The notes under the pieces are model-generated. The model ran no database searches, was not told the DNA's origin, and worked only from the letters and a program-made list of their open reading frames with translations. A DNA stretch of 64,000 nt from JAJTFW01 sp046330075 (lineage in GTDB: Bacteria > Bacteroidota > Bacteroidia > AKYH767-A > OLB10): contig JAXLTL010000010.1 in assembly GCA_046330075.1 (NCBI GenBank), positions 1 through 64,000 of the forward strand, written 5' to 3'. Below are positions 33,639-42,346 of this stretch, in pieces (the first letter of the stretch is position 1; every line of letters begins with the position of its first letter). The position numbers and the translations under genes are program-made.

Positions 33639-36086
33639 TTATAAAGCAATGGTAGAGCTGAGTTTGAAAACGAGGTTATCGTTGAGGCGGTGGTACTGAT
33701 AAGCTCCATAGCGATAAAAAATACCAATACCGAGTCCTGTAAGATTATTGTTGATCAGCCGGTCGATGGCAATACCGCTTTCCATAAAGACGTCAGTGGC
33801 CTGCATCGCAGCCGCTTTGAACGAGTTCCTGTTTTCAATATCGCCCCAACACATGTTGTGAACGATACTGAGCAAGGGCTTAAAGTTTCTCTTTTGAATC
33901 AAGAGATCTCTGAACGAATGTCGCAGGAACAAGGCTCCATAACGGCTATGCATAAACTCATTGGTCCGCATGGTCTCAAACGTAAACGGAGAAGCAATAC
34001 CGAGATAGTCCTTCTCATCGTAATTGACTGAATTTGTCCCCTGCATGTTATAATAGAGCGAAGCCGGAAGATCATAAGGAATGAAACCACCCGAAATCCG
34101 AATGGTCAGATCACCGGCCAGTGCAGAGCGGAATGTTTTTTCACTGAGGAAATCATACCGTTGGTAGTGCCTCGTGTTAAGCTGATCGGTTTCGCCCAGG
34201 CAAAATCTGAAATAAAACACAGGCCACTTCGAACCCAGACTCACCTCTTTTTGTCCAACGGTAGCTAGTTTTTCCCCCGGTGCCCATCGCAAGGTCATCG
34301 CTGCTTCTTTCAAATTAAAATCACGGACATATACCGTTGTGTTTTCATTGCGGACGATGGCAAAGCTTATTTCTTCATTCGCTTTAATTTGCTGTCTGCT
34401 TATTGAAATATTCGCTGACAGATTTCCCCACACTCTTCCATTCAACCGCACTTCCTGCTTTTCGATGCGATCCATTCGGCTGATGAAATAAGGATAGAAA
34501 CCTGTATTCAGAAAATTTGAAGGACGTTCCGCGAGGATGTTTCCCCCGGTTTCCCGCACATCACTCTCCCATAAGCCCTGAATCCAGATATTTCGCAAAC
34601 GGTAGAAATACACCAATGCGTCGCCGCCGTATTTATGCTGCTTGTCCTTGAAACCGTACGCGTAATACCCGCCAACCCTGAATCTCCGGGATAGAAAATC
34701 ATTGGTATGCACGCCGGCGCCCAACCGAAAGCCTTCGTAACTGTTCACACGGATCAACCTGTTCAGATCGATGCTCAGCTTTCCAATCGGAATTTGTCCG
34801 GTCAGAATGACACCCAACAATTTCACTTTCTTATCGAAGTTCTCTGCTTCACCAATACTATCAATAAAAGAGTATGTCCTTAGTTCTTTCTCATCCAGTT
34901 CGTGCTGACGATACTGCGCCCAAACCGAATCAGGCACTTCATAGGCCCTGGAATCCATTCTCAGTACAACCGGATCAAATTCCTTTGCTTTCAACGGAGG
35001 GTTGATTTGCACATTGCGGATATAAGAACGACTTACCCCCTTCAGCAACACACCGTTCATAGATAATCCGGGAAAGAAAAGGAACGAATTCAACTGTTCC
35101 GGAAACCAAACCTGATCATACTTTCTGTACTGCTGCTGAATTTTTATCTGCAGACTCTCCATTGAATCTGCAGGTTCTGCAATGAGGTTCTGCACCGCCC
35201 AGCCATCCGTGTTGATGGAAATGGTTCCCTTGAGTCCCACAAAATTCTTTTCTTTTCGCGGATGAAATGAAATCGTATAAATGGTATCATCCTGAATATA
35301 GCTTGTATCCTCCAGCGTAAAAAAATACTTACTGATTGCCGAATTGGACAAGGGACTCAGATAAGAGAGATCCATGATGGCCAGTTTCTCCGAATAAATT
35401 GAAAACGATTGCAGCTGTGTGCCGAGCAGGGAAAAGCCCGGCATTTTCAATCCGGATACTCTCGATGCGAGAATAACTTCATCATCCTTCGCCGGCGGCA
35501 GGTGTTTCCGCTCAGTAGCACTCTCCATCATGAACAAATGCTTCTCCTCAAAAAACGTACGCATCTCCAATGCAGTCGAGTCGTCTTCGTTAGCCGGTGT
35601 TGTATTGATAATTTTTGCTGAATCATTTTCTCCAAGTACTACAAACTTGTTGTAACTATCGTAGATAAACCCAACCGTTTTCTCAGGGTTATTGACATCC
35701 CGTTGCCTTATAGCTTTGCGCATGATGATCTCTGCGGGATTCTCACCGGCTGAGATAGTGACTTCCTTCATTGCTTTTGAAACCGGGTTCAGGCGAACTA
35801 TCCAATTATTTGATTTATCCCATATCAAATTCCCGGTTTGATATCCTACATACGAGAATATCAATGCGGCAGCTTCATTACTAACCTTCAATGTAAAATA
35901 TCCATCAATATCAGAATAGGTTCCATTCTGAGTACCGGATTCCACGATAGTGACAAATGCAAGGGGTTCTTCTGAAACCGAATTAAAAACACGACCTTGA
36001 ACCAGCACCTGGGCTGTTGAATAAAAACTAAAGAGAAAAAAACAAACGAATAAAAATAAATAATTGCAGCGCCAATTAATTTTCAT
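33639..36086 (-). CDS. DUF5686 outer-membrane protein with carboxypeptidase-regulatory-like domain
   Basis: ATG 36086 gives an 815-residue protein with a signal segment (NYLFLFVCFFLFSFYSTAQ). The longer frame from 36164 would run into the upstream gene. The first domain (about 27-110, VLVQGRVFNSVSEEPLAFVTIV ... FSYVGYQ) is the CarboxypepD_reg-like beta-sandwich also seen at the N terminus of TonB-dependent receptors. The rest is the DUF5686 region. It begins with AEIIMRKAIRQRDVNNPE, passes through FHPRKEKNFVGLKGTISI, and ends in a beta-barrel-like stretch of alternating residues. Such proteins are widespread in Bacteroidota outer membranes, and no precise role is known. It follows the T9SS gene by 31 bp on the same strand. 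Confidence 0.85.
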   Translation of the reverse strand: MKINWRCNYLFLFVCFFLFSFYSTAQVLVQGRVFNSVSEEPLAFVTIVESGTQNGTYSDIDGYFTLKVSNEAAALIFSYVGYQTGNLIWDKSNNWIVRLNPVSKAMKEVTISAGENPAEIIMRKAIRQRDVNNPEKTVGFIYDSYNKFVVLGENDSAKIINTTPANEDDSTALEMRTFFEEKHLFMMESATERKHLPPAKDDEVILASRVSGLKMPGFSLLGTQLQSFSIYSEKLAIMDLSYLSPLSNSAISKYFFTLEDTSYIQDDTIYTISFHPRKEKNFVGLKGTISINTDGWAVQNLIAEPADSMESLQIKIQQQYRKYDQVWFPEQLNSFLFFPGLSMNGVLLKGVSRSYIRNVQINPPLKAKEFDPVVLRMDSRAYEVPDSVWAQYRQHELDEKELRTYSFIDSIGEAENFDKKVKLLGVILTGQIPIGKLSIDLNRLIRVNSYEGFRLGAGVHTNDFLSRRFRVGGYYAYGFKDKQHKYGGDALVYFYRLRNIWIQGLWESDVRETGGNILAERPSNFLNTGFYPYFISRMDRIEKQEVRLNGRVWGNLSANISISRQQIKANEEISFAIVRNENTTVYVRDFNLKEAAMTLRWAPGEKLATVGQKEVSLGSKWPVFYFRFCLGETDQLNTRHYQRYDFLSEKTFRSALAGDLTIRISGGFIPYDLPASLYYNMQGTNSVNYDEKDYLGIASPFTFETMRTNEFMHSRYGALFLRHSFRDLLIQKRNFKPLLSIVHNMCWGDIENRNSFKAAAMQATDVFMESGIAIDRLINNNLTGLGIGIFYRYGAYQYHRLNDNLVFKLSSTIAL

Positions 36087-36117
36087 ATATCTCTCGTCTG
36101 TTGTTACAGGTATACGA

Positions 36118-37176
36118 TTATTGAATAACCAGTTTTCTGCTCCGAACACCTGAGTCAGAAACAATATTTAATAAATAGGTCCCACTATTCAATCCCAGTA
36201 CAGACAATTCCACATCTCCTGAAATCTGTTCATTCATACTTCGAATTAGCCGGCCTTGCATATCGGACAGTTCAACCCTCAATATTTTCACATCTCCATT
36301 TATTTCCAAATGAACCAACGATTGAGCAGGATTAGGGTAAATGCGTACATCAGCAGTAGTTGATTGCTCGGGAACGTTTACCACTAACGGATTCGCATAA
36401 AAGTACCGCGCATACAAAAGATGAGGCACGCCAATTATATTCGGGTAATACGCTTCAAGCAAAACTCCGTTGAGTAATGGATCGAACCAATAATATTCAA
36501 GGTCATAATAAGTATTAAAAGTGAACATCGCTGAATCATACCAGACTTGATCAACTCTAATCCTCAGGCAATTGCTGTGTACTGTTCCATTGATTATCAC
36601 ATCTCCATACCCATCTGCTTTTATTGAACGTGTTCCGAAATTCCGATGCCAGCCTAAAGGTATGGCTAAAGCCGCTCCATCAAACGTATCGAAGATGGAG
36701 TCGCCATAATTCATAGGAAAGTGAAAACGAAGCTTAGGGTCAGTGAAGTGGTTATACCACAATTCATACAAACCATTATCCGCCCAATCACCAAGGTAAT
36801 TAATTGAAGATGTATCTTCAAGAAGATATGTATAAAAATTATCAGTAAATCCCGGAGCGTATGCATTCGGCTCCCACAAGCCCAGATTTGCCAGGTTATA
36901 ATTTGTATTCGTATCGTTAAAAAAGATGGTAGTATCAGGTAAAATACCTAACACTGAATCCGGCTGTAAAACCACTGAATTGCTGAAATCCCATACTACA
37001 TTTTGGCCTGACTTAATGACTGTATCAAGAGGCACGGAAATGTAATTGCATGGATATACATTTCCAATGGTAAAGTAGTGTTTTCGTTGCAAAGTAAACT
37101 GAGCAAGCAAAGGCGAGCCGGTGCCAATCAAAAAGAGTATAAATAACTGGCACTTGAAGAGGTTAAGTCTGTCCAT
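36118..37176 (-). CDS. Secreted protein with T9SS sorting domain
   Basis: The 352-residue product has a signal peptide (about 1-26, ending PLLAQ) and an unrecognised mature region. That region is rich in aromatic residues and has repeated NYxxNLGLWEPNAY and DWADNGLYELWYNHFTD segments. A C-terminal T9SS type A sorting domain follows (VRIYPNPAQSLVHLEI ... NSGTYLLNIVSDSGVRSRKLVI). A consensus -7 box lies upstream at 37209-37216. It is likely transcribed together with the DUF5686 gene. Function is unknown beyond surface display or secretion. Confidence 0.8.
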   Translation of the reverse strand: MDRLNLFKCQLFILFLIGTGSPLLAQFTLQRKHYFTIGNVYPCNYISVPLDTVIKSGQNVVWDFSNSVVLQPDSVLGILPDTTIFFNDTNTNYNLANLGLWEPNAYAPGFTDNFYTYLLEDTSSINYLGDWADNGLYELWYNHFTDPKLRFHFPMNYGDSIFDTFDGAALAIPLGWHRNFGTRSIKADGYGDVIINGTVHSNCLRIRVDQVWYDSAMFTFNTYYDLEYYWFDPLLNGVLLEAYYPNIIGVPHLLYARYFYANPLVVNVPEQSTTADVRIYPNPAQSLVHLEINGDVKILRVELSDMQGRLIRSMNEQISGDVELSVLGLNSGTYLLNIVSDSGVRSRKLVIQ

Positions 37177-37208
37177 AGCAAATTGATTTGAACCACATTA
37201 AACAAAAT

Positions 37209-37216
37209 CAAATTTA
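37209..37216 (-). promoter_or_regulatory. -7 box (TAAATTTG), minus strand
   Basis: An exact TAnnTTTG match read on the minus strand, 32 bp upstream of the T9SS gene start at 37176. Confidence 0.5.
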
Positions 37217-37245
37217 AATAAAATCTATCTATTTCCTGAAATAAT

Positions 37246-37866
37246 TCACCAAAATCTCCACCATGGCCGTTTCCGGCTATTCCTCTCTTCGTGGATAAAG
37301 GCAGACCGCTCTTCCCGCACAGTCTGAAACAGCTGTCTGATTTCCGCATCTGCCTTACTATTAACCAGCTGCCAGCTGCCAGGTTCTTCTAAACGGAAGT
37401 CCCGGTATCCTTCGAGTAACCGTTGTAAATAAGCAACAACTTCTTCCACGGATCCCCTGATTCCGTCCTTTGCCAGTGAATACTCATCATCGAGACCAAC
37501 AATCATGGATTTCTCCTCATGCGTAAGTCCACCCTGACGCTCCAGCCGGCACAGTGAATCACAAATCTTCTCCAATGGCAGATAGCCTTTGGCAAAGTTA
37601 TCAGCCAGATATCCGATCACGGCACGCGAGGAAACAAGCGGCTTTTCATAACCAACATATCGCTGCAACAATGAGATCAGATCATTCAGATTCATGGAAG
37701 AAGATGTACTGAGATCCGCAAGAAAAATATCTGCCTCACTATTGTTCAACAACTCCAAATCTGCCCAATGGACCAATTGTTCACGCACAGGAAACCCATT
37801 CACCAATAAAAGGCGATAGGCTTCGGCCACTACCACGTAAGATGTGCGTGCTGACGGAACTGGCAT
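37246..37866 (-). CDS. Uncharacterised soluble protein, 206 residues
   Basis: The protein has no signal peptide and looks mainly helical. Its segments include YVVVAEAYRLLLVNGFPVREQLVHWADLE, KSMIVGLDDEYSLAKDGIRGS and a basic C terminus (RNSRKRPWWRFW). I do not recognise a domain. Length, composition and an uninterrupted frame support a real gene. Its upstream flank is repeat-rich (37918-38107). Confidence 0.6.
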   Translation of the reverse strand: MPVPSARTSYVVVAEAYRLLLVNGFPVREQLVHWADLELLNNSEADIFLADLSTSSSMNLNDLISLLQRYVGYEKPLVSSRAVIGYLADNFAKGYLPLEKICDSLCRLERQGGLTHEEKSMIVGLDDEYSLAKDGIRGSVEEVVAYLQRLLEGYRDFRLEEPGSWQLVNSKADAEIRQLFQTVREERSAFIHEERNSRKRPWWRFW

Positions 37867-37917
37867 ACGCTGAGATGAATAAATGAAATTTCATTCAATA
37901 ATAGTGAAAATGTTAAA

Positions 37918-37975
37918 GAGGGGCAATCCCGCACGCTTCGCGATGCGGGAGGGGCATTCCGCACTTCGTGCGGAA
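37918..37975. repeat. Pair of GC-rich hairpins in a GAGGGGCA-rich segment
   Basis: TCCCGCA...TGCGGGA and TTCCGCAC-TTC-GTGCGGAA form two adjacent hairpins, each flanked by AGGGGCA-like repeats. Neither is followed by a T-run on either strand, so they look like small palindromic repeats and not simple terminators. Confidence 0.7.
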
Positions 37976-37998
37976 GGGGCAAGAGGGGCAAGAGTGAC

Positions 37999-38075
37999 GA
38001 AGTTATGAAGTTATGAAGCGCTTGCGCCATGTAGCATTGTAGCATTGTAGCATTGTAGCATTGTAGCATTGTAGC
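37999..38075. repeat. Two short tandem 8-bp repeats
   Basis: GAAGTTAT occurs twice plus a half unit (37999-38018). Then GTAGCATT occurs five times plus a partial unit (38031-38075). Both use an 8-bp period, as does the array at 32886-32973, although the sequences differ. Confidence 0.85.
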
Positions 38076-38107
38076 CTGCAGTCCCGTTGCAAGCAACGGG
38101 ACTGCAG
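38076..38107. repeat. Perfect 15-bp stem palindrome
   Basis: CTGCAGTCCCGTTGC and GCAACGGGACTGCAG are exact reverse complements separated by AA. The palindrome sits nine bases beyond the stop of the PLP-enzyme gene and may act as its transcript end or as a mobile palindromic unit. Confidence 0.85.
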
Positions 38108-38115
38108 CCTGCCGC

Positions 38116-39366
38116 CTACACTTTATCGAGCGCCTGTTGGATATCGTGAATGATATCTTCGTAATGCTCTACACCCACAGAAAGGCGGATCATGCGTTCG
38201 GAGATGTTGAGCTCGGCGCGGAGGGCTTCGTCAACATCAGCATGGGTCATGGTGGCGGGATGTTCGGCGAGACTCTCTGTACTTCCCAGACTCACGGCCA
38301 GTTTAATCATCTTCAGGGAGTCGAGAAATTTAAAGGCTTCTGCTTCGGAGTGCAATACATCGAAGGAAATCATTCCACCATTGGTGAGGCATTGCCGTTT
38401 TCTGATTTCGAATTGCACTCCATCTTTTTCTGTGAGGTTTCCGGGGAAATACACCTTGCCCACCTTCGGATGATCATTGAGGAAAGCAGCAACTCTATTT
38501 GCATTGGAAGCCTGAATATCCATGCGCGCTTTCAATGTTTCCAGACTCCGCATCAGCAACCATCCGGTATTCGGACTGGCCATATTACCGAGAAATGTAC
38601 GCAGTCCGCGAACACGATGCATCAGGTCATGAGAACCTAATACAGCACCGGCAATGACGTCACTGTGTCCGCCGATATACTTGGTGGCAGAGTACACCAC
38701 CAGATCCGCTCCATGTTTCAAAGGATGCTGCCAAAGTGGTCCCATGTATGTATTATCCACCACCAACGGAACCAGCTTTTCGGTAGTTGAGAAATGTTCA
38801 GCTATCTCTTTCGATGCTCTGATATCGATGAGGTCGTTGGTAGGATTAGCCGGCGTTTCAATATAAACGAGCGCAAGACGATCACCATGTCCTGAGGCAT
38901 TTACCATGCTGATGACTTTTTCTTTACTGTCGCCCACTTTGAAGGAGATCACTTCAATGCCAAACTTCGGCAGAATCTTTCGCACAAAATGATCGGTGCC
39001 CCCGTAAACAGGATTACTGGTAAGCAATACATCACCAGGTTTGAGAAACTCCAGCAGAACAGTTGTAATAGCGGCCATACCACTCTCGAACACCGCACAT
39101 TCTTCCGCTTCATCCCAGAGTGTAAGACGGTTCTCCAGAATTTCAAGATCAGGGTTATTGAGACGACTGTAGATGAGTCCAAGCTTTTCATGCTTGCGTT
39201 GTTCGCGCAAACCATAGGCTACGGCGAAAAAATCTTTTCCGGCCTGTGCATTTTTAAAAACGAAGGTGGACGTCTGGAAGATCGGACATTTGATTGCGCC
39301 TTCTGACAAAGACGGTATATATCCATACGACATCATCAGACTCTCGGGTTTCATCTTGTGTTCCAT
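38116..39366 (-). CDS. Cys/Met-metabolism PLP-dependent enzyme (methionine gamma-lyase / cystathionine synthase family)
   Basis: The 416-residue cytosolic enzyme shows the whole fold-type I pattern. The tyrosine segment NPVYGGTDHF (about 118-127) is present. Asp204 in VVDNTYMGPLWQHP contacts the cofactor nitrogen, and Lys229 in SATKYIGGHSD forms the Schiff base. The C-terminal SLGSTESLAEHPATMTHADV motif is also intact. Family members make or break C-S bonds (cystathionine gamma-synthase, gamma-lyase, methionine gamma-lyase). I cannot tell these apart by eye. The YSRLNNPDLEILE segment fits the gamma-lyase-like branch. A consensus TACCTTTG box lies upstream. Confidence 0.88.
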   Translation of the reverse strand: MEHKMKPESLMMSYGYIPSLSEGAIKCPIFQTSTFVFKNAQAGKDFFAVAYGLREQRKHEKLGLIYSRLNNPDLEILENRLTLWDEAEECAVFESGMAAITTVLLEFLKPGDVLLTSNPVYGGTDHFVRKILPKFGIEVISFKVGDSKEKVISMVNASGHGDRLALVYIETPANPTNDLIDIRASKEIAEHFSTTEKLVPLVVDNTYMGPLWQHPLKHGADLVVYSATKYIGGHSDVIAGAVLGSHDLMHRVRGLRTFLGNMASPNTGWLLMRSLETLKARMDIQASNANRVAAFLNDHPKVGKVYFPGNLTEKDGVQFEIRKRQCLTNGGMISFDVLHSEAEAFKFLDSLKMIKLAVSLGSTESLAEHPATMTHADVDEALRAELNISERMIRLSVGVEHYEDIIHDIQQALDKV

Positions 39367-39401
39367 TTCAATAACTGTTTAGCTTTTAAAAACTGAATAA
39401 T

Positions 39402-39409
39402 CAAAGGTA
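39402..39409 (-). promoter_or_regulatory. -7 box (TACCTTTG), minus strand
   Basis: An exact TAnnTTTG match 35 bp before the ATG of the PLP enzyme. It lies between that gene and the end of the next minus-strand gene, so the PLP enzyme is probably its own unit. Confidence 0.6.
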
Positions 39410-39467
39410 CAGCTATGAAACCACCGGAGGCAAGCAGGATGAGAAAGATCAGGATTACGGCAGAGTA

Positions 39468-40307
39468 TTAACGATCAGGAACAGCCACTCCATCTCCTGA
39501 AACATCCGGAAAATAATCGTCGAGGATAAACACATTATTTTTCCATTGCGCGGAAACAGTCTTCGTTCTTCTGTCTTCGAGTAAAATATGGTAGGAGAGT
39601 GTTTTTGTTGTCCGGTCGAAGAGCACATCATTTACATTTAACGGATACATCATCAGTTGATCAAATCTGTATTCCAGCTGAAGACGCTCTCTGCGTTGTA
39701 CATAAACGAGAGCTGAGAAGTCCCGTGGGTTCTGACCGATTGCCTTCCCTTCAAATCCCTTTACCCGCTTCCACTTTCCATCCTGCATTTTCACCACGAA
39801 GGCTTCCCTTGCAGCATGCACATCACCGTTCTCCTCCACAACAACATAGTGTACAGAATCGAGTTGACCAATCAATTGGATATCATTGGTCATACTGTTT
39901 CCCTCATACACAATCTGATTGGTCAAAGGGTTCTTCACCATATAATTCTTCTTCTCAGAAAATGAATAGCCGTATACCAGCCAGAACCGGTCACCACTGT
40001 GGAGAGAATCGATTTCAATTTCAAACATATTATTGCCGTTGACAAAACGCAACGAAGGCTCACTTCTGGACTGTATAAAGCGACTGAAGCGATGACTTTC
40101 CGGGTGAAGTACAAATTCACGAAACACCTCATCCAACCTTGCCCGGAATTTCTCCTGATTGGCACCATCTACTTTGAGTGAGTCGATCTTCCCTCTCACA
40201 AAGAGATTGTAGAACTTTACTTCCTCTGCAAAACGTGTATATTCTGAATCCTGCGCCATAGCAAAATGACCGGCAAGCAACACGATAAATAATGATAAAT
40301 ATTTCAT
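39468..40307 (-). CDS. Secreted protein of unknown function, 279 residues
   Basis: The frame is open from 40391, but ATG 40307 gives a signal peptide (MKYLSLFIVLLAGHFAMAQ), so I choose it. The mature part has a helical start (YTRFAEEVKFYNLFVRG). It continues with beta-rich sequence, including the paired segments SGDRFWLVYGYSFSEKKNYMV and DSVHYVVVEENGDVHAA. No T9SS sorting domain or lipobox is present, so it should be periplasmic. It follows the sulfur operon on the same strand after 43 bp and may or may not belong to it. I recognise no family. Confidence 0.7.
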   Translation of the reverse strand: MKYLSLFIVLLAGHFAMAQDSEYTRFAEEVKFYNLFVRGKIDSLKVDGANQEKFRARLDEVFREFVLHPESHRFSRFIQSRSEPSLRFVNGNNMFEIEIDSLHSGDRFWLVYGYSFSEKKNYMVKNPLTNQIVYEGNSMTNDIQLIGQLDSVHYVVVEENGDVHAAREAFVVKMQDGKWKRVKGFEGKAIGQNPRDFSALVYVQRRERLQLEYRFDQLMMYPLNVNDVLFDRTTKTLSYHILLEDRRTKTVSAQWKNNVFILDDYFPDVSGDGVAVPDR

Positions 40308-40350
40308 ATCTAAGAAACTTATGGCGAAGATAAACAAAACGCCATTCCTT

Positions 40351-40536
40351 TCAGGACTCTCTCTTCCGGAACATATCGCCCAGCAGTGCACCCATCAAAG
40401 CGCCGTAAAGCGTACTGTTCAGCGGGAGAGAAGTAATCATACAGGTCCCGGAAGCACATCCCACCTTGTACCAGTACAAATAACCGGCAACAGCGCCCAA
40501 CACCACGCCGATCAGTAATAATTTATACTTTTTCAT
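40351..40536 (-). CDS. DUF6132 family membrane protein
   Basis: ATG 40536 gives 61 residues; the longer frame from 40554 would overlap the porin gene. One or two membrane helices surround the conserved core VGCASGTCMITSLPLNSTLYGALMG, with two cysteines in CxxxxC spacing, characteristic of DUF6132. Such proteins often occur near sulfur or rhodanese genes in Bacteroidota, consistent with its place here, one base after the porin gene. No biochemical role is established. Confidence 0.8.
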   Translation of the reverse strand: MKKYKLLLIGVVLGAVAGYLYWYKVGCASGTCMITSLPLNSTLYGALMGALLGDMFRKRES

Positions 40537-40537
40537 T

Positions 40538-41929
40538 TCAGAAGGTATAATCAAGTACGAGGTTATAGTTAGTCATGTCCACCTTGTTAAAAACATAACG
40601 GTCGTCGTTATAGGTTTCGCCGGCTCCGAATTTATGAACAACGAGCAATTGTGCCTGCAAGCCTTTCCAACGTTTATCAAAAACGTATCTGAGTTCAGCA
40701 TTCACCTGAGCGTAGGACGGTAATCCGTATTTATTTCGGGAAGGATCTTTTACATCGGGAAGAGCATAATAACCACAGGCAAGTGAAGGCTTTAGTTTCC
40801 CGTTTGCGTAATTACCTGCATACCGTACATTAACGGCCTGCATATCCGCAATCCCTTCATTTCGCTCGCGGGCCAGAAACGTATAGAAAGGTTCGCGTCC
40901 CCATTCTCTGGGAAGTAGAAATCTTCCTTCATCTGCAATTCTCGTATAGTTCACAGTGAACTCGTTGTTTCCGGTGCGAATTCCGGCACGGCCACCCATC
41001 ACCTGCGCTTCAGATCCTTTCGGGAAATAAGATTTTGACTGATCCACATTCCCACCGTCATTCAACGCATCCTGCCGTATAAACTGAACTCCTGCCAAAA
41101 TAATTTTATTTCCTGCTTTCAGTTCGAAATCTGTTTGCAGCATGGCGGTATTGAATACATTCTCAGCCCACATGTCCCAGGCCTGTACTTTTATCGTCTT
41201 ACCCTTTGACCAGGTGGCACCGAGGAGTCCGACTCCATCCGATGAAATATTGTTCTTATAATTCGATTTCGTTCCATCCGGATTCAACCCCATCGGATAC
41301 ACGCCATAACTGTTTTCAATCTGATACCAGCTGATGGTGGAACGCGGAGAGATCATCCATATCCATCCACCCTCCAGTCTGACATTTTTAATTTCATTCA
41401 TCTCCACCCATGCGCCTTCTTCGATAGTTCCGCGCATGCGTCCGTCCTGGCGATTGATGAATGGGGTATTCAATTCGAAACGTCCGGCCATCGCCCATGA
41501 TTTCCTGAGATGATACTTCAGATAGAGATCTTCGAGCCGGTCGAGATCCTTAGTGTTTTTCGGGTTATTGATGTCGAAGAGTCCGAGTTCATACCGGTTA
41601 GTTCCTTTAGTTGCGGCATCGGGAATACTGAAATCGGATGACATCAGATTGAAAATGAAAAACCCGGTAACACCAGCCTGAAATCCATAAATTTCAGGAG
41701 AGAGATAACTCAATCCTGCGCCTTCGGCCAATGCGTAATAGTCTTTCAGCTGCCGGTCGTTATCAGTCGCCATGAAGAAACTTCGCAGGTGAACATGAAA
41801 CTCACCTCGCGTATTCAGTTTCCGGCCCAGACTTATTGAATCGTTTGTCGCCGGCAACTGAGCGAACGACAGCAAAGGCAATAAAACTATTCCAAGCGCG
41901 GTCAGAAACCGGCTTTTATATAAATCCAT
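40538..41929 (-). CDS. Outer-membrane porin (OprD-like / alginate-export-like)
   Basis: The 463-residue product has a signal peptide (about 1-23, ending LSFAQ) and a beta-barrel pattern throughout. It ends in the outer-membrane targeting residue Phe (NLVLDYTF). Segments such as HLRSFFMATDNDRQLKDYYALAEGAGLSYLSP and WAMAGRFELNTPFINRQDGRM are typical of the OprD-like outer-membrane channel group. The gene overlaps the end of the DsrE-like gene by 28 bp and is one base before the DUF6132 gene. It may admit thiosulfate or another sulfur compound to the periplasm, which is inference from context. Confidence 0.78.
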   Translation of the reverse strand: MDLYKSRFLTALGIVLLPLLSFAQLPATNDSISLGRKLNTRGEFHVHLRSFFMATDNDRQLKDYYALAEGAGLSYLSPEIYGFQAGVTGFFIFNLMSSDFSIPDAATKGTNRYELGLFDINNPKNTKDLDRLEDLYLKYHLRKSWAMAGRFELNTPFINRQDGRMRGTIEEGAWVEMNEIKNVRLEGGWIWMISPRSTISWYQIENSYGVYPMGLNPDGTKSNYKNNISSDGVGLLGATWSKGKTIKVQAWDMWAENVFNTAMLQTDFELKAGNKIILAGVQFIRQDALNDGGNVDQSKSYFPKGSEAQVMGGRAGIRTGNNEFTVNYTRIADEGRFLLPREWGREPFYTFLARERNEGIADMQAVNVRYAGNYANGKLKPSLACGYYALPDVKDPSRNKYGLPSYAQVNAELRYVFDKRWKGLQAQLLVVHKFGAGETYNDDRYVFNKVDMTNYNLVLDYTF

Positions 41930-42330
41930 CCTTCCTCCTGTTTCATGATAATCTCTGCCAAACCGAATGGCGCATATTCCATATCGGGTAACAGCATCTC
42001 CTTAGTGATCCCCTTATTCTTCATTGTATTCTCGCACATCACGAAGTGAATGCCTTTTGTCTTCAGTGTGGCAATCATTTCTTTCTGTGTAGATTTATCA
42101 GCAAGGAACAATTCGATACCCGGACCATGCGCCAATACTTCAACGACCACATCATCTCCCCAGGCTTGCTTTAATGCGTTGAGTTGATTCATCAGCTGTT
42201 TATGAGCATCGGGATTGTTCTGATTCAATTGCATGATCACACGATGTTTCGGTGCTGCTGGTTTTTCGTTCTGTGCCTGCACCGTTGCAGTTGCTACAAG
42301 CAGGATGAAGAACAGGAGGAGCTTTTTCAT
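41902..42330 (-). CDS. Exported DsrE/DsrF-like protein
   Basis: ATG 42330 gives a signal peptide (MKKLLLFFILLVATATVQAQ) and a 142-residue precursor; the longer frame would read an artificial basic leader. The mature part is DsrE-like. It has a beta-strand (HRVIMQLNQNNP), a helix, VVVEVLAHGPGIELFL, then the conserved Cys99 in HFVMCENTMKNKGI and a C-terminal strand. DsrE-type proteins carry sulfur as a persulfide on this cysteine. This one is exported, so it would act in the periplasm beside SoxB. It overlaps the porin gene by 28 bp. Confidence 0.83.
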   Translation of the reverse strand: MKKLLLFFILLVATATVQAQNEKPAAPKHRVIMQLNQNNPDAHKQLMNQLNALKQAWGDDVVVEVLAHGPGIELFLADKSTQKEMIATLKTKGIHFVMCENTMKNKGITKEMLLPDMEYAPFGLAEIIMKQEEGWIYIKAGF

Positions 42331-42346
42331 TTCAGGATATATTAAA

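Noticed and set aside
37999..38075. Tandem 8-bp repeats considered as a CRISPR or iteron origin
   Set aside because: Units are directly adjacent with no spacers, and no replication or cas gene is near.
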